Source of the DNA: Selenomonas sp. ND2010
Lineage (GTDB): Bacteria > Bacillota > Negativicutes > Selenomonadales > Selenomonadaceae
Assembly: GCF_000702005.1 (NCBI RefSeq)
Contig: NZ_KL370847.1
Span: 31,215 to 95,214, forward strand
Direction: 5' to 3'
DNA: 64,000 nt
The stretch's first letter is position 1. Each line of letters opens with the position of its first letter. Made by a program: the position numbers and the translations under genes. The notes beneath the pieces were generated by a model. The model made no database searches and was not told the origin of the DNA. It saw only the letters and a list, made by a program, of their open reading frames with translations. Shown in pieces: positions 15,759 to 25,870 of the stretch.

Positions 15759-17087
15759 ATGGCTATGGTAGTTAAGAATAACATGGCAGCGAAGAATACG
15801 CTGAATCAGCTCGACAAAAATGATAAGGCGCTTTCGAAAAGTTTGAAAAAAGTTGCTTCAGGGATGAGAATCAACAGTGCTGCCGATGATGCTTCGGGCT
15901 TTGCCATCTCAGAGAAGATGCGGGTGCAGATCAATGGCCTTGAGCAGGATATTGATAATTCGCAGACTGGTAGCAGCATGCTCAAAGTTGCCGAAGGCGG
16001 CCTGCAGAGCACGGTGGACATTCTGAGCACGCTCAAGGAAAAGGTTATCAATGCGGCCAATGATACGAATACTGATGCTGACCGCGCGGTTATCCAGAAA
16101 GAACTTGACCAGGCTATCGATCAGCTTGACGAGAATGCTAATGTTTCCTATAACGGCAAGGTAATGCTCGATGGGTCTCATAATAATGAAGTGTTGGAGC
16201 CAGGAACGAAGACGGTTTTGGCGAATGAGAGTTTGTCGGCTGACGTTACGGGCGCTACAATGTTGAAAGACCTTACCGATAGTACGGGCCGCAATCTGGG
16301 AATTCGAGGCGATAGTAAAATTGAGTTTTCCTATGTTTATAAGGGAAAAACTTATGTTACGACATTGGACCCCGTAAAGAATAAGGAGCTGGGGGACATG
16401 TTTTCTATGAGCAAGGATGCTAATGGCAAAAAGCCAGATAGTAATATTTTGTCGATGAGTTTATCGGATATCGTGGGTCAAGACCGCATGGGGGAAGATG
16501 TAACGACAGTCCATGGAAATACGGCACTATTGTTTACGGCTGGCGCAGCAGGTATTGAAGGTCAGATTTCGGGACTTACGATTAATGTTATTAATCATGA
16601 TGGTACGCTGAATAAAACAGCCAATGCTGTACTCAATGACTTTACAGAAGCAATTCGTGCGGAAGATCCGTCGCCGGATAACGCGCTGGTATTCCAGATT
16701 GGCACGAAATCCAATCAAACGGTCAAGATTGGTTTCTCCGATATGAGGGCTACGGCCTTGGGGCTTAGGGCTGTCGATGGTTCTACGCTCAATATCGGCA
16801 CGCAGAAGAATGCCAATGCGGCTATCAGCGTGCTGGATTTGGCTATGCAGAAGGCATTGAACCAGCAGACGACGATCGGTTCGATGCAGAGCCGTCTGGA
16901 GTATACGGTTTCGAACCTCACGTCGGCGAGTGAGAACACGCAGAGCTCGGAGTCGGTAATCCGCGATGCCAATATGGCCAAGGAAATGACGGAGTATACC
17001 AAGAATAACGTAATCACGCAGGCTGCCCAGTCGATGCTGGCGCAGGCAAACCAGAATAGCAGCCAGGTATTGAGTTTGCTTCAGTAA
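15759..17087 (+). CDS. Flagellin (third copy)
   Basis: 442 aa, nearly the size of the major flagellin (436 aa) and similar to it in D0/D1 and in the order of the variable region (SHNNEVLEPGTKTVLANESL, 'GIEGQISGLTINV', 'ALVFQIGTKSNQTVKIGFSD'). Cysteine-free. AAGGAGG lies upstream of the ATG. It has its own sigma-28-type promoter, a structured leader and a downstream terminator, so it is a monocistronic unit. Its codon use is mixed (many AAT and GAT codons) compared with the strongly biased major gene, suggesting lower expression. Exported and assembled in the filament. Confidence 0.93.
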   Translation: MAMVVKNNMAAKNTLNQLDKNDKALSKSLKKVASGMRINSAADDASGFAISEKMRVQINGLEQDIDNSQTGSSMLKVAEGGLQSTVDILSTLKEKVINAANDTNTDADRAVIQKELDQAIDQLDENANVSYNGKVMLDGSHNNEVLEPGTKTVLANESLSADVTGATMLKDLTDSTGRNLGIRGDSKIEFSYVYKGKTYVTTLDPVKNKELGDMFSMSKDANGKKPDSNILSMSLSDIVGQDRMGEDVTTVHGNTALLFTAGAAGIEGQISGLTINVINHDGTLNKTANAVLNDFTEAIRAEDPSPDNALVFQIGTKSNQTVKIGFSDMRATALGLRAVDGSTLNIGTQKNANAAISVLDLAMQKALNQQTTIGSMQSRLEYTVSNLTSASENTQSSESVIRDANMAKEMTEYTKNNVITQAAQSMLAQANQNSSQVLSLLQ

Positions 17088-17100
17088 CGGATGACAGATA

Positions 17101-17138
17101 AAAAACTCCCTTCAGGCTGAGGGGAGTTTTTCTTTTTT
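17101..17138 (+). terminator. Rho-independent terminator after the third flagellin
   Basis: AAAAACTCCC / GGGAGTTTTT stem with an 11-nt loop, followed by CTTTTTT. Confidence 0.85.
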
Positions 17139-17141
17139 AAT

Positions 17142-17170
17142 TTGAGGTTTCCTATAAGATAGCGTACAAT
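17142..17170 (+). promoter_or_regulatory. sigma-A-type promoter for the secreted exoprotein
   Basis: TTGAGG, 17 nt, TACAAT, directly behind the flagellin terminator and about 60 nt before the exoprotein start. The cassette therefore appears to be independent of flagellar sigma factor. Confidence 0.5.
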
Positions 17171-17231
17171 GATAGCAGAAGAAGATACATAATGTAAGGA
17201 TAGATAATTCCGACGGAATGGAGTGTCTGAG

Positions 17232-20200
17232 ATGGGGCAGAAGAAACGAACGGAACAACTCGTACTTAATATAGGAATTGCACTTACTGCCGGTATGTTT
17301 AGCATCGTACCGGTGGCTTATGGTGCACCAGTCAGCGATGGGGTAAAAACGGCTGGTGTTGCGATTGATCAGGTGGCAGCTGCTACAGCTGGTGCTGTCG
17401 ATACAAATATCACCAGTACGGCGCCGAATAATGTCATCGGTTGGAAGGATTTCTCGGTAGCCAAGGGCGAAAGTGTAAATTTTAACGATGCCCATAACTA
17501 TCTAAATATCGTTTCGGGCCAGAATACCTCCCAGATTGATGGTGCCATCAATGCGAAGGGGGGCAATATCTATCTGGTCAACCCCAATGGTGTTATTTTC
17601 GGTAAGGGCAGCAGCGTTGATGTTGGTGCCGGTTCGTTTAATGTCTCTACCCGTTATCTCGATTCCGCTGCCGCAAAGGAAAATGTAGCAGCGGGTAAGG
17701 CGATTTCTACGGTTATCCAGGATGCTTCTTCGACGGTAGCCTCGGATATTGTCAATATGGGCTCGATTGCAGCCAATTCGGTCGTATTGGAAGGCAACAA
17801 TATCCGTTTCATGAATTCGGGTACGGCAGATAATACAGTCAATGTCACGAATGATGATATTTCGTTTCAATCCAGCGCTAACGGCTATGTTCATATTGGT
17901 AATTCCACGGGAACTGGTGTAAGCGGTTATAAGGTAAATGGTACCAATAACGACAGCTTAACGGCTGCGGAAAAGAAGAATACGTACTATCAGTTGATTG
18001 ATTCTATGTCTGGAATCACCAATGCAGGCGGCAATTATATGCTGTCGAAGGATATTACATCCGCTAATGGCTATTCGGGGACTTTTACCGGCAAGTTTGA
18101 TGGTATGGGATTTACCATCGATGGCTTTACTTCTACTACTGGTGGTGGATTGTTCCGAGCAACATCTGGAGCACAGATTGAAAATTTAGGTGTTACGAAT
18201 GTTAATATAACGGATTCGGATGATAAATGGGCTGGCGGCGTTGTTGGAGCAGCTGGTTCTGGAACAGTTCTTCGCAATGTTTATAGTACTGGAACGATAA
18301 CAAGTGATGGAAAAAATGGTGGCTTAGTCGGTACAGCTACGGGAGTTACTATCGAGAATTCGTATAGCTCTGCTAAGATAACGGGAGATTATGGTGCTGG
18401 ATTCATTGGTTATGTTTCCGCTGGGGCTAATTCAGTTACGAATAGTTATTTTGATGGCAGTGCAGAATACGGGTTTATTGCTAAATCTGGCGATAAAACA
18501 TCTACGAATCAATTATCGGCGACTGTAAGCAATAGTTATGCAATTTCGAATAATGGCCCTTATCCGCAGGCGGGGGTAATAAAAATTGATCATTCGCTGG
18601 TAAAGGACACCAGTCATGGTAAAATACAAAAATTTACAACGGCTGGGGCAAGTCCAGCGGAGGTCACTTATAGCGATTCCATTATGAATCGTCAAGCATA
18701 TTACAGCGATTTGGGCTGGGATATCAGCAATACTGGCGGTGTGAAGGTCGATGGCAATGGCGCGGTAACCCGTCCAACCTGGCGTATTTATGAAGGACAG
18801 GACACGCCAATCCTTACCTCGATGACCAAGGGAATCAAGACGGTTTCGTATAACTATGGCTATTTCAAGGCCGATGGTTCGCTCGATAAGAAGGCCTCCG
18901 TCCGCAATGCCGTATCGGGGGCGTCTGGTATTGGTTCAAACGGCAGTACCGATATGCCAGCGTATGATGAGACGAGCCAGCCGACAGGGCTCGTTTATAA
19001 CGGCGAGACACTGAAAATCGTTGATAAGGATAATAATGCCCTGACGGCAACGACTGCTAATGATGCTTCGTCGTTTATCAAGACTACGGGAAAATCGACA
19101 GTCGATGCCAGCGATATCAAGTATAATACCTCAGGTCAAAAAAATTCGACCTATGAGGCTTCTTCGGGTACGCAAAATACGCTGGCCATGGTCTGGTCCA
19201 ACCAGCAGGGCTATGACCTCGTAGGTGGCAATATCAGCATTGCTCCGCGTACGGTCAAGGCTATCACGGATTATAGTAATACGCCAATCACGAAGCAATA
19301 TGATGGCAAGTCCGATGCCCGCGAAGCACTCAAGAATCTGTTCAGTGGCAACAGCACGACGACGTCAGGCATTCTCGACGTGGATAAAGATGCGGTTACC
19401 GTAGACTTTTCCGGTTCTGCTTCGTTTGTTGATAGCAATGGCAATGCCGATGCTTCGGTGGGCAAGGGCAAAGATATCAAGTTCGGTTCGGATAGCTCGA
19501 TCGACTTGAAGTTCGCCGATAATTCGGTCGGAATTGCAGCTAGGAATAACTACATCCTCAATACAGCGGGAATGGATTTTTCTTCTGGTACGACACTTAC
19601 CGGGGTAGGTACTATCACCCAGAAGGATTTGGTTATTGGTTTTAACAGCAGCTTTTACTCGGGTGGTACCGCAATCAACAAGACTTATGATGGTACCACT
19701 GCGGCTGCAGCAGCTACGGACAATACCTTTACGCTTACGGGGATCATTATCCCGGAAGGGTCAACCAATAAGGATAAGGTCAGTATCGATATCACTTCCG
19801 CAGAGGCTAACTATATCGATGGCACGGGAACGGCAACGAAAAATGCTGGTAGCCATTCGGTACGCTATAGCGGCTTAAAGCTTACGGGCGATAATGCGAA
19901 AAATTACCGTTTGGTCGATGCCAATGGCGATGTGCTCTACAGTGAGGCCTATAATGGCGTCGGCGCTGATGTCAATAAGGCGACTGGCGGCTATCTGGAT
20001 GGTACGGGAACCATTGCCAAGAAGAATATATCGCTGGGCGGTTTTTCCGTTAATGGTGCGGCCCAAGGGGCAGAGAAAACGTATGATAATACGGAGTTCT
20101 ATGATGGAGCACTGGGGCAGAATGTCTATTCCGATGAAGTCATTCATAATGCGGACAAAACGGTATGGGATGATTTGACCTTCACGGTAACGAAGGATAC

Positions 20201-23200
20201 CAATGGTCATTCGGGCTATTTCACCGAGCAGGAAGGCAGCACTACGCATGTCACCGATGCAGGCACCGGTTATGGCGTAGGCTATCATGTCACCATTGGC
20301 GGCAGTGATGCCGATAATTATACGATTAACGGTGCGGCTATTACGAATGGTTCGACAGCGGAGGTAACTGGTTCCGGCGGTACCATCAAGAAGCGTGTGA
20401 TTACGCTGGCGCTGGGGGATACGACCACCGATATCGATAAAACTTATGATGGGAATAAGTGGGTCAAGGTAACCCATAACAACCAGCTGACGAGTGATAT
20501 CGCTCTGTCGGATGGGCTGGTTAAGTATGCCGATGGCAGCAATCAGCTTATCGCTACCGATGGAACGAAGCTTTCGATAAAAGGCGAATATGATTCGGAA
20601 AATGTTGCCAAGTCGAATACCTATGGCATTGGTGCTGACCAAGGCATCAAGTATACCGTAAGTGTAGTAGATGGCACGATTTCGGGCAAAGCCTCGAACT
20701 ATGTGTTTAAGACGCAGGGGGGCGAGGCCACGCAGACCATTACGGGAGCAACGGGCGCCATCAATCCGGTTCATATCAAGAACATCCAGTTTAATAATGT
20801 CTCGAAGACGTATGATGACTCGGAGATGGTAAAGGGCGAACAGACTTCGGATGTTATTTCGGTAGCGGACATCACCGACGGTACCAATTCGGTGCTGGTA
20901 AGTGGGGATACCCTGGGGAACATCGTTGATACGACGCGCATCATGGGGACCTATGGTTCAGGCAATACGGATGCGACATTTGCCAAGAATGCTCACGTTC
21001 AGCGCGACAACAGTAATGCGGTTATCGCTGGTACGGTAAAATATACGGGCAAAGATGCAAATGGTGCGGCGGTGAGCCTCAAAAACAGCATTATTTCGGA
21101 TAACTATGTGCTCGATGAGGACAGCGATTACGGCATAGGCACTATCAATCCGCTGACCATCAACAGTATGAATGAACTGACGCTGAAGCATGGGACGATT
21201 ACCAAGGCCTATGACGGAAGTGCTTCGGTTGCCTATAAGGATGCGCAGGGTGTAAATCACACGGCGGACGAATTCGTCGGTGATCTTTATGCGACGGTTG
21301 GCAATACGAATGTCAATCTTTCGTATACGGTTGGCGACGCGAACTATGGCGATGCGAATGGTGCCGATGCGAATGTTGCCCGTGATAGCAGTGGCAATGT
21401 GATAAAGAAAGATGTGACGTATAAGCTCAAGGTCACGGAAAATGGCGACTATGCCATCGCAGCAGGACTCAAAGACAGTAATGGTTATGTCACCAAGGTG
21501 TTCCAGACAGCCAACAATGATGGCGGCATCATCACACCGCGCAAATTGAAGGCGCAGGCGGCTGCTAGTGGCTTTACCAAGACTTATGATGCGACCAATG
21601 TCGTTTATGATGGGACGACGCCGCTTTCGGGAAATGGCGTTGTCACTTTTGTTGGCTATGATAATGCGGCCGACGGTTTGCTTACCCAAGATCAAAGTGT
21701 CAATAATAGTTCGGCAGTCTATGATAATGTTGATGCTGGCACGGGTAAGGCGATTAACTATACGGCCAAAATCGGCACGGGTAGTGATGCCATTGCCAAT
21801 AACTACGATATTTACGTATCCAATGATAATAAAAACTGGACAAAGGGCACTTCGTTTACGGCGAATAATGGTGTCATCAATAAGGCTGGCTTGCAGGTGA
21901 CATTCGATGATGTCAACAAGAAATATGATGGCAATGCCTATCTTAAGGATACCTATAACAATGATGCCTCGCTGATATCGCCTAATTATCATGGTGGGAT
22001 CAAGAGCCGGAGCGGTACTGCCGATGATGTCCATGTGTCGTTTGCGTCGCAGGAGGATTCGGTATTTGACAGTGCAGATGTTGCCCGCGATGCGAATGGC
22101 CAGGTGACCTCGCAAAATGTCACGTATAAATTCACGCTGGAAGGTGCACAGGCAGGGAACTATTTCATTGCCGATGCCAATGGCAATGAAGTCACGACGA
22201 AAGAAGGAGAAAAAACGGTCCTCAATGGTCGTGGCACGATTAGCCCCAAAAACCTTACCGATGCGGATGTTACGTTGAATTTTGATGCGGTCAATAAAGT
22301 GTACGATACGAATTCGAGTATTTCGTACAATCATTCGGCCGCTGACTATGGCGATCAGGCAGGTTCACAGGATGCAGCAGACTATATCAACCAATTCGTC
22401 ATTGGTGGCGTCGTTCTGAAAAACGGGCAGACGGATACCAAGGGGGAGAATTACAGTGCTGCCGGTATCTATCTGAATTCGGCGGGAACAGAGACCAGCG
22501 GTGTTGATGCCAACAAGGCGAAATTTACGATTACGCTGACGGATAAGGCACTGTCGAACTTTGATTTGAGCTCGGTTTCGTTCTTTGATGCTACCGCTAA
22601 GACGCTGACGAAGACTACGGATGCGGGTACCGCTTCTATCACGCCGAAGAATGTCACGGTGTCGTTCCACGACCCTGAGGTTACGAAGGTGTATAACGGC
22701 AAGAAGGATGTGGTGGCAGGCTCTACCCAGGCTAACCCCGATGGGACGGCTTTGGCTATTGGCACGAATATCCTTAATGTTTCGGGAATTATCAGTGGCG
22801 ATAAAGCCGAGCTCGACCGTGATAACGTCAACGCTCGCTATGCGGATAAGAATGTCGCCTATGACAGTGCTGGCAAAGTAACATCCAAGGATGTTTATTA
22901 CGATGCGGTGCTGAAGGGCGATAATGCTGCGAACTACAAACTGGTTTATGGTACGAAAGGGTCAACGCTGGTAAGTGGCAAACCGTCTCTTACGATTACA
23001 GGCAAAGGCACGATTACGCCCAAAGAGATTTCGGCTGACTTTAACTACGATGGCAATGTCGCTGCGTCTGACTACAACAACAAGGCTGGCGATAAGACTG
23101 CCAACAAGGCTTATGATGCCAAAGATACGGTCAACTCGCTGTCGAGCAAGAATATTGTCGGAGTCAATGGCGAGGTTATCAAGCTAAGCGACAATAACAT

Positions 23201-25841
23201 CACCGGAACTTACGGCAAATGGACGGCCGATGCCAGCGGTGCTCAGACGGGCATCGGTGCAGGCGGTCAGACCGAAAAGGGCAGCTTTACGGCCAATGGG
23301 GACGTAAACTGGCTGGGTACGGGCAGTACTGAGGATGAAAAGACTGGCTACAAGGCAGTTAAGTACACGGGACTCCAGCAGGCACTCGAAAATGCCACGG
23401 ATGCGAATAACGCGTCGGGCTTCTTGGGCAAGAATTACACCATTGCCGATACGGTTTATTTCACCGAGGCTGCCAAGAAGGGCAAGATTCGCCAGCTGGC
23501 ACTTACGGCAAATGATGTCAAAACCAAATGGACGACGCCGATTACTAAGGAATACGATGGAACGGATGCGGTTCTGGATGCTAAGGACCATCTTTCCCTC
23601 TATACCGATGTAACCGGGGATAACATCGACATCAAATACGATTTGAAGTCCGCCGTCTATGATAACAATCAGGTCAATGTGGTTTCTGGTCATGGGGTAA
23701 CTTATACGCTTAATGATTTGGAGCCGCAGGAGTTCAAGAACTTCAAGATGGATGCAGCGATGCTGACGTCGTTCCAGAATAAGACCTATACGAATACTGG
23801 CAGTATCACGCCGCGCGTGCTCAAAATCAGGACGGATAACCTCAGTGGTTATACGAAAACTTATGATGGTAACACGGCGGTCAAAGACGCAAACGGTCAG
23901 GTAATTAATAGCTTTGGTTATACCTTCGAGGATGGTCACGATATCTTGGCGAAAGATAATACGGTCAATCTCACGGTGACGGGAGCTTATGAGAATGAAA
24001 ATGCCAATGTAGATCCGGACAGCACGGCAAAATCTGGCAAACAGATTAACTATAGGCTGGAACTTACGGGCAATACGGCCGGCAACTACACGCTCGATAG
24101 TAGCAATACCACCAAGGGGTTGGCGACGGAGAAGGATGCCAATACTTATAAGGGGGATGGTGCGATCAAGAAACGCGTGGTCTATGCGGACTTTGCCGAT
24201 GGCTATGGCACAGGAATTGATAAGGAATATGATGGCGATGCGGCGGCTGATGCCGATAAGAAACAGCGCAATCACATCAATCTGCTGGATGGTACGGATG
24301 AAAATACGGGTGTCATCCAGGCAGAAAAGAATGCCATTACGCTGTTGGCAGATTCCATCAGTGCGGCCTATGCTGGCAAAGATGTAGCTCGCGATTCGCA
24401 GGGCAAGGTCACGACGCAGGAGGTTTATTTCAGCAATTTCCAGCTTGCTGGTGCGACGAAGGACAACTATGTGGTCAAGGCCAAAGGTGGCTCGGATACG
24501 CTTACGGGAAGCGGCACGATAACGCCGCGTACGGTAAATGTATCGGTCAAAGAAGGGCCAGTCAAGGAATACGACCGCGACACTTCGCTGGCGGATAAAT
24601 ACCTCGACGCTGCGAATATCACTGTCGATACCACCAATGTTATCGGTGGCGATACGGTGGGCGTGTTCGTCAAGTCTGGGAACTATACGGATTGGAACGC
24701 TGGTGCGGATAAGGATTACACCTATCAGCTCGGTTGGACCAATGGCAACTATGAATTGGCAGATACTGCAGCCAGTGAGAGCCTGACGACCGATGGGATG
24801 ACGGCAGCGCTCACGGGGCACAATGGTACGATTGAAAAACGCCTGCTCACGATTACCGATGTCACACGGGCCGACAAGGAATACGATGGCACCGATGGCG
24901 TGGAAAACGCTGCGGGCAATATCGTTCTCGATGACCGCATTATTGCGGGGGACAATATCGGCCTTACGGTTTCTGGCAGCTATGACAATGAAAATGCTGC
25001 CGCTGGCGAAGATACCGATGCTTTGCTTGACCATAATGTTTCGTATACACTTCATTTGGACAATGACAACTATCAGCTGGATAAGACGTCGGCAGACGGT
25101 AAGGGAACGATTCGCCGCAAGGGGCTCGATATCGTTGCTGAGCCGCAGAAGATCAATGTCGGCGAAGCGATTCCAACGTTCACGGGCAGCGTGACGGGGC
25201 TGGTAGCCAAGGACAGCGGCCTAGCGGATGCATTCACATTTGCGGCGAAGGATGAGACGGAACTTACTAACGAAAATCCGGGCCAATATGGTGTGTATGG
25301 CTGGTATAAGGGGAAATCGGCAGGGAATCTGGGACAGAACTACACGTTCAGCCAGAATCCGGCCAATGAAGAAGCCTTTACCGTCGTCATGGTAGATCCA
25401 GGCCGTGAATATCACGATACGGTCAACCCGAAATCGCAGTTCCGTCCAGACCAGACGGCTTATCAACAGTCTTCAATGGATGATGTCAGTACCTTCAATG
25501 AAATCGCCAAAGCAGCCCTCGAATACCGTGATACCAAAGGCACGGTTTTGGGAATCACGACGATAAATAGTGGGGATGTCCATGATAGTGAGGCGAGTGG
25601 CAATGTTTCGGAAGGTCTTGATGGCGATTTGAAGGGAATTGGAGCCATGGACAGCAAGGAACGGCTCGCTAAAATCGGCATTACGGGCAGTGATGTCGTC
25701 AATATGGAAAGCGTAGATGCTGGCAGTGTAGCCCATGTTCAGGTAGATGGCCAGGGCGAGATTGTAAATCTGGAGATTGTTCCGCTTTCCGGCGAAACGG
25801 CAAATCACGACGCCGATGCGGAAATTCAGAACGCCGTATGA
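17232..25841 (+). CDS. Giant two-partner-secretion exoprotein (TpsA) with GLUG and YDG repeats
   Basis: 2869 aa from the ATG 8 nt after GGAG (a GTG 9 nt upstream is the alternative). A signal peptide ends near VAYGA (residue about 30). The TPS secretion domain follows, with the hallmark NPNGVIFG at 117-124. Residues about 290-400 are GLUG-type glycine-rich repeats (AGGVVGAAGSG, NGGLVGTATG). From about 690 to 2640 there are 16 YDG-type repeats, each opening with K-x-YD(G/N/A/T), for example KTYDGTTAA, KEYDGTDAV and KKYDGNAYL, spaced about 120 aa. A non-repetitive acidic tail closes the protein. It should be exported by Sec and passed through the outer membrane by the TpsB encoded just downstream, forming a long surface or released adhesin. 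The specific receptor is unknown. Confidence 0.92.
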   Translation: MGQKKRTEQLVLNIGIALTAGMFSIVPVAYGAPVSDGVKTAGVAIDQVAAATAGAVDTNITSTAPNNVIGWKDFSVAKGESVNFNDAHNYLNIVSGQNTSQIDGAINAKGGNIYLVNPNGVIFGKGSSVDVGAGSFNVSTRYLDSAAAKENVAAGKAISTVIQDASSTVASDIVNMGSIAANSVVLEGNNIRFMNSGTADNTVNVTNDDISFQSSANGYVHIGNSTGTGVSGYKVNGTNNDSLTAAEKKNTYYQLIDSMSGITNAGGNYMLSKDITSANGYSGTFTGKFDGMGFTIDGFTSTTGGGLFRATSGAQIENLGVTNVNITDSDDKWAGGVVGAAGSGTVLRNVYSTGTITSDGKNGGLVGTATGVTIENSYSSAKITGDYGAGFIGYVSAGANSVTNSYFDGSAEYGFIAKSGDKTSTNQLSATVSNSYAISNNGPYPQAGVIKIDHSLVKDTSHGKIQKFTTAGASPAEVTYSDSIMNRQAYYSDLGWDISNTGGVKVDGNGAVTRPTWRIYEGQDTPILTSMTKGIKTVSYNYGYFKADGSLDKKASVRNAVSGASGIGSNGSTDMPAYDETSQPTGLVYNGETLKIVDKDNNALTATTANDASSFIKTTGKSTVDASDIKYNTSGQKNSTYEASSGTQNTLAMVWSNQQGYDLVGGNISIAPRTVKAITDYSNTPITKQYDGKSDAREALKNLFSGNSTTTSGILDVDKDAVTVDFSGSASFVDSNGNADASVGKGKDIKFGSDSSIDLKFADNSVGIAARNNYILNTAGMDFSSGTTLTGVGTITQKDLVIGFNSSFYSGGTAINKTYDGTTAAAAATDNTFTLTGIIIPEGSTNKDKVSIDITSAEANYIDGTGTATKNAGSHSVRYSGLKLTGDNAKNYRLVDANGDVLYSEAYNGVGADVNKATGGYLDGTGTIAKKNISLGGFSVNGAAQGAEKTYDNTEFYDGALGQNVYSDEVIHNADKTVWDDLTFTVTKDTNGHSGYFTEQEGSTTHVTDAGTGYGVGYHVTIGGSDADNYTINGAAITNGSTAEVTGSGGTIKKRVITLALGDTTTDIDKTYDGNKWVKVTHNNQLTSDIALSDGLVKYADGSNQLIATDGTKLSIKGEYDSENVAKSNTYGIGADQGIKYTVSVVDGTISGKASNYVFKTQGGEATQTITGATGAINPVHIKNIQFNNVSKTYDDSEMVKGEQTSDVISVADITDGTNSVLVSGDTLGNIVDTTRIMGTYGSGNTDATFAKNAHVQRDNSNAVIAGTVKYTGKDANGAAVSLKNSIISDNYVLDEDSDYGIGTINPLTINSMNELTLKHGTITKAYDGSASVAYKDAQGVNHTADEFVGDLYATVGNTNVNLSYTVGDANYGDANGADANVARDSSGNVIKKDVTYKLKVTENGDYAIAAGLKDSNGYVTKVFQTANNDGGIITPRKLKAQAAASGFTKTYDATNVVYDGTTPLSGNGVVTFVGYDNAADGLLTQDQSVNNSSAVYDNVDAGTGKAINYTAKIGTGSDAIANNYDIYVSNDNKNWTKGTSFTANNGVINKAGLQVTFDDVNKKYDGNAYLKDTYNNDASLISPNYHGGIKSRSGTADDVHVSFASQEDSVFDSADVARDANGQVTSQNVTYKFTLEGAQAGNYFIADANGNEVTTKEGEKTVLNGRGTISPKNLTDADVTLNFDAVNKVYDTNSSISYNHSAADYGDQAGSQDAADYINQFVIGGVVLKNGQTDTKGENYSAAGIYLNSAGTETSGVDANKAKFTITLTDKALSNFDLSSVSFFDATAKTLTKTTDAGTASITPKNVTVSFHDPEVTKVYNGKKDVVAGSTQANPDGTALAIGTNILNVSGIISGDKAELDRDNVNARYADKNVAYDSAGKVTSKDVYYDAVLKGDNAANYKLVYGTKGSTLVSGKPSLTITGKGTITPKEISADFNYDGNVAASDYNNKAGDKTANKAYDAKDTVNSLSSKNIVGVNGEVIKLSDNNITGTYGKWTADASGAQTGIGAGGQTEKGSFTANGDVNWLGTGSTEDEKTGYKAVKYTGLQQALENATDANNASGFLGKNYTIADTVYFTEAAKKGKIRQLALTANDVKTKWTTPITKEYDGTDAVLDAKDHLSLYTDVTGDNIDIKYDLKSAVYDNNQVNVVSGHGVTYTLNDLEPQEFKNFKMDAAMLTSFQNKTYTNTGSITPRVLKIRTDNLSGYTKTYDGNTAVKDANGQVINSFGYTFEDGHDILAKDNTVNLTVTGAYENENANVDPDSTAKSGKQINYRLELTGNTAGNYTLDSSNTTKGLATEKDANTYKGDGAIKKRVVYADFADGYGTGIDKEYDGDAAADADKKQRNHINLLDGTDENTGVIQAEKNAITLLADSISAAYAGKDVARDSQGKVTTQEVYFSNFQLAGATKDNYVVKAKGGSDTLTGSGTITPRTVNVSVKEGPVKEYDRDTSLADKYLDAANITVDTTNVIGGDTVGVFVKSGNYTDWNAGADKDYTYQLGWTNGNYELADTAASESLTTDGMTAALTGHNGTIEKRLLTITDVTRADKEYDGTDGVENAAGNIVLDDRIIAGDNIGLTVSGSYDNENAAAGEDTDALLDHNVSYTLHLDNDNYQLDKTSADGKGTIRRKGLDIVAEPQKINVGEAIPTFTGSVTGLVAKDSGLADAFTFAAKDETELTNENPGQYGVYGWYKGKSAGNLGQNYTFSQNPANEEAFTVVMVDPGREYHDTVNPKSQFRPDQTAYQQSSMDDVSTFNEIAKAALEYRDTKGTVLGITTINSGDVHDSEASGNVSEGLDGDLKGIGAMDSKERLAKIGITGSDVVNMESVDAGSVAHVQVDGQGEIVNLEIVPLSGETANHDADAEIQNAV
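19260..25110 (+). repeat. Tandem array of 16 degenerate YDG-domain coding repeats
   Basis: Sixteen diverged units of roughly 120 codons within the exoprotein, each starting with a Lys-x-Tyr-Asp signature (first Tyr at residue 690, last at 2551). The units differ at the DNA level, so the array is old rather than a recent slippage expansion. Confidence 0.8.
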
Positions 25842-25870
25842 CAGTAAGGGAGAAAGAAGGATGCAGTAAG

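Noticed and set aside
19875-25055. Long minus-strand open frames (up to 623 aa) inside the exoprotein gene
   Set aside because: They are antisense to a clear secreted protein with signal peptide, TPS motif and repeats. Their translations are Ile/Arg-rich low-complexity text without domains or ribosome sites, produced by the repeated GAT/TAT codon pattern.
19260-25110. Repeats considered as a CRISPR array
   Set aside because: Period is about 360 bp, units are diverged and in frame, and they encode protein repeats; no cas genes.
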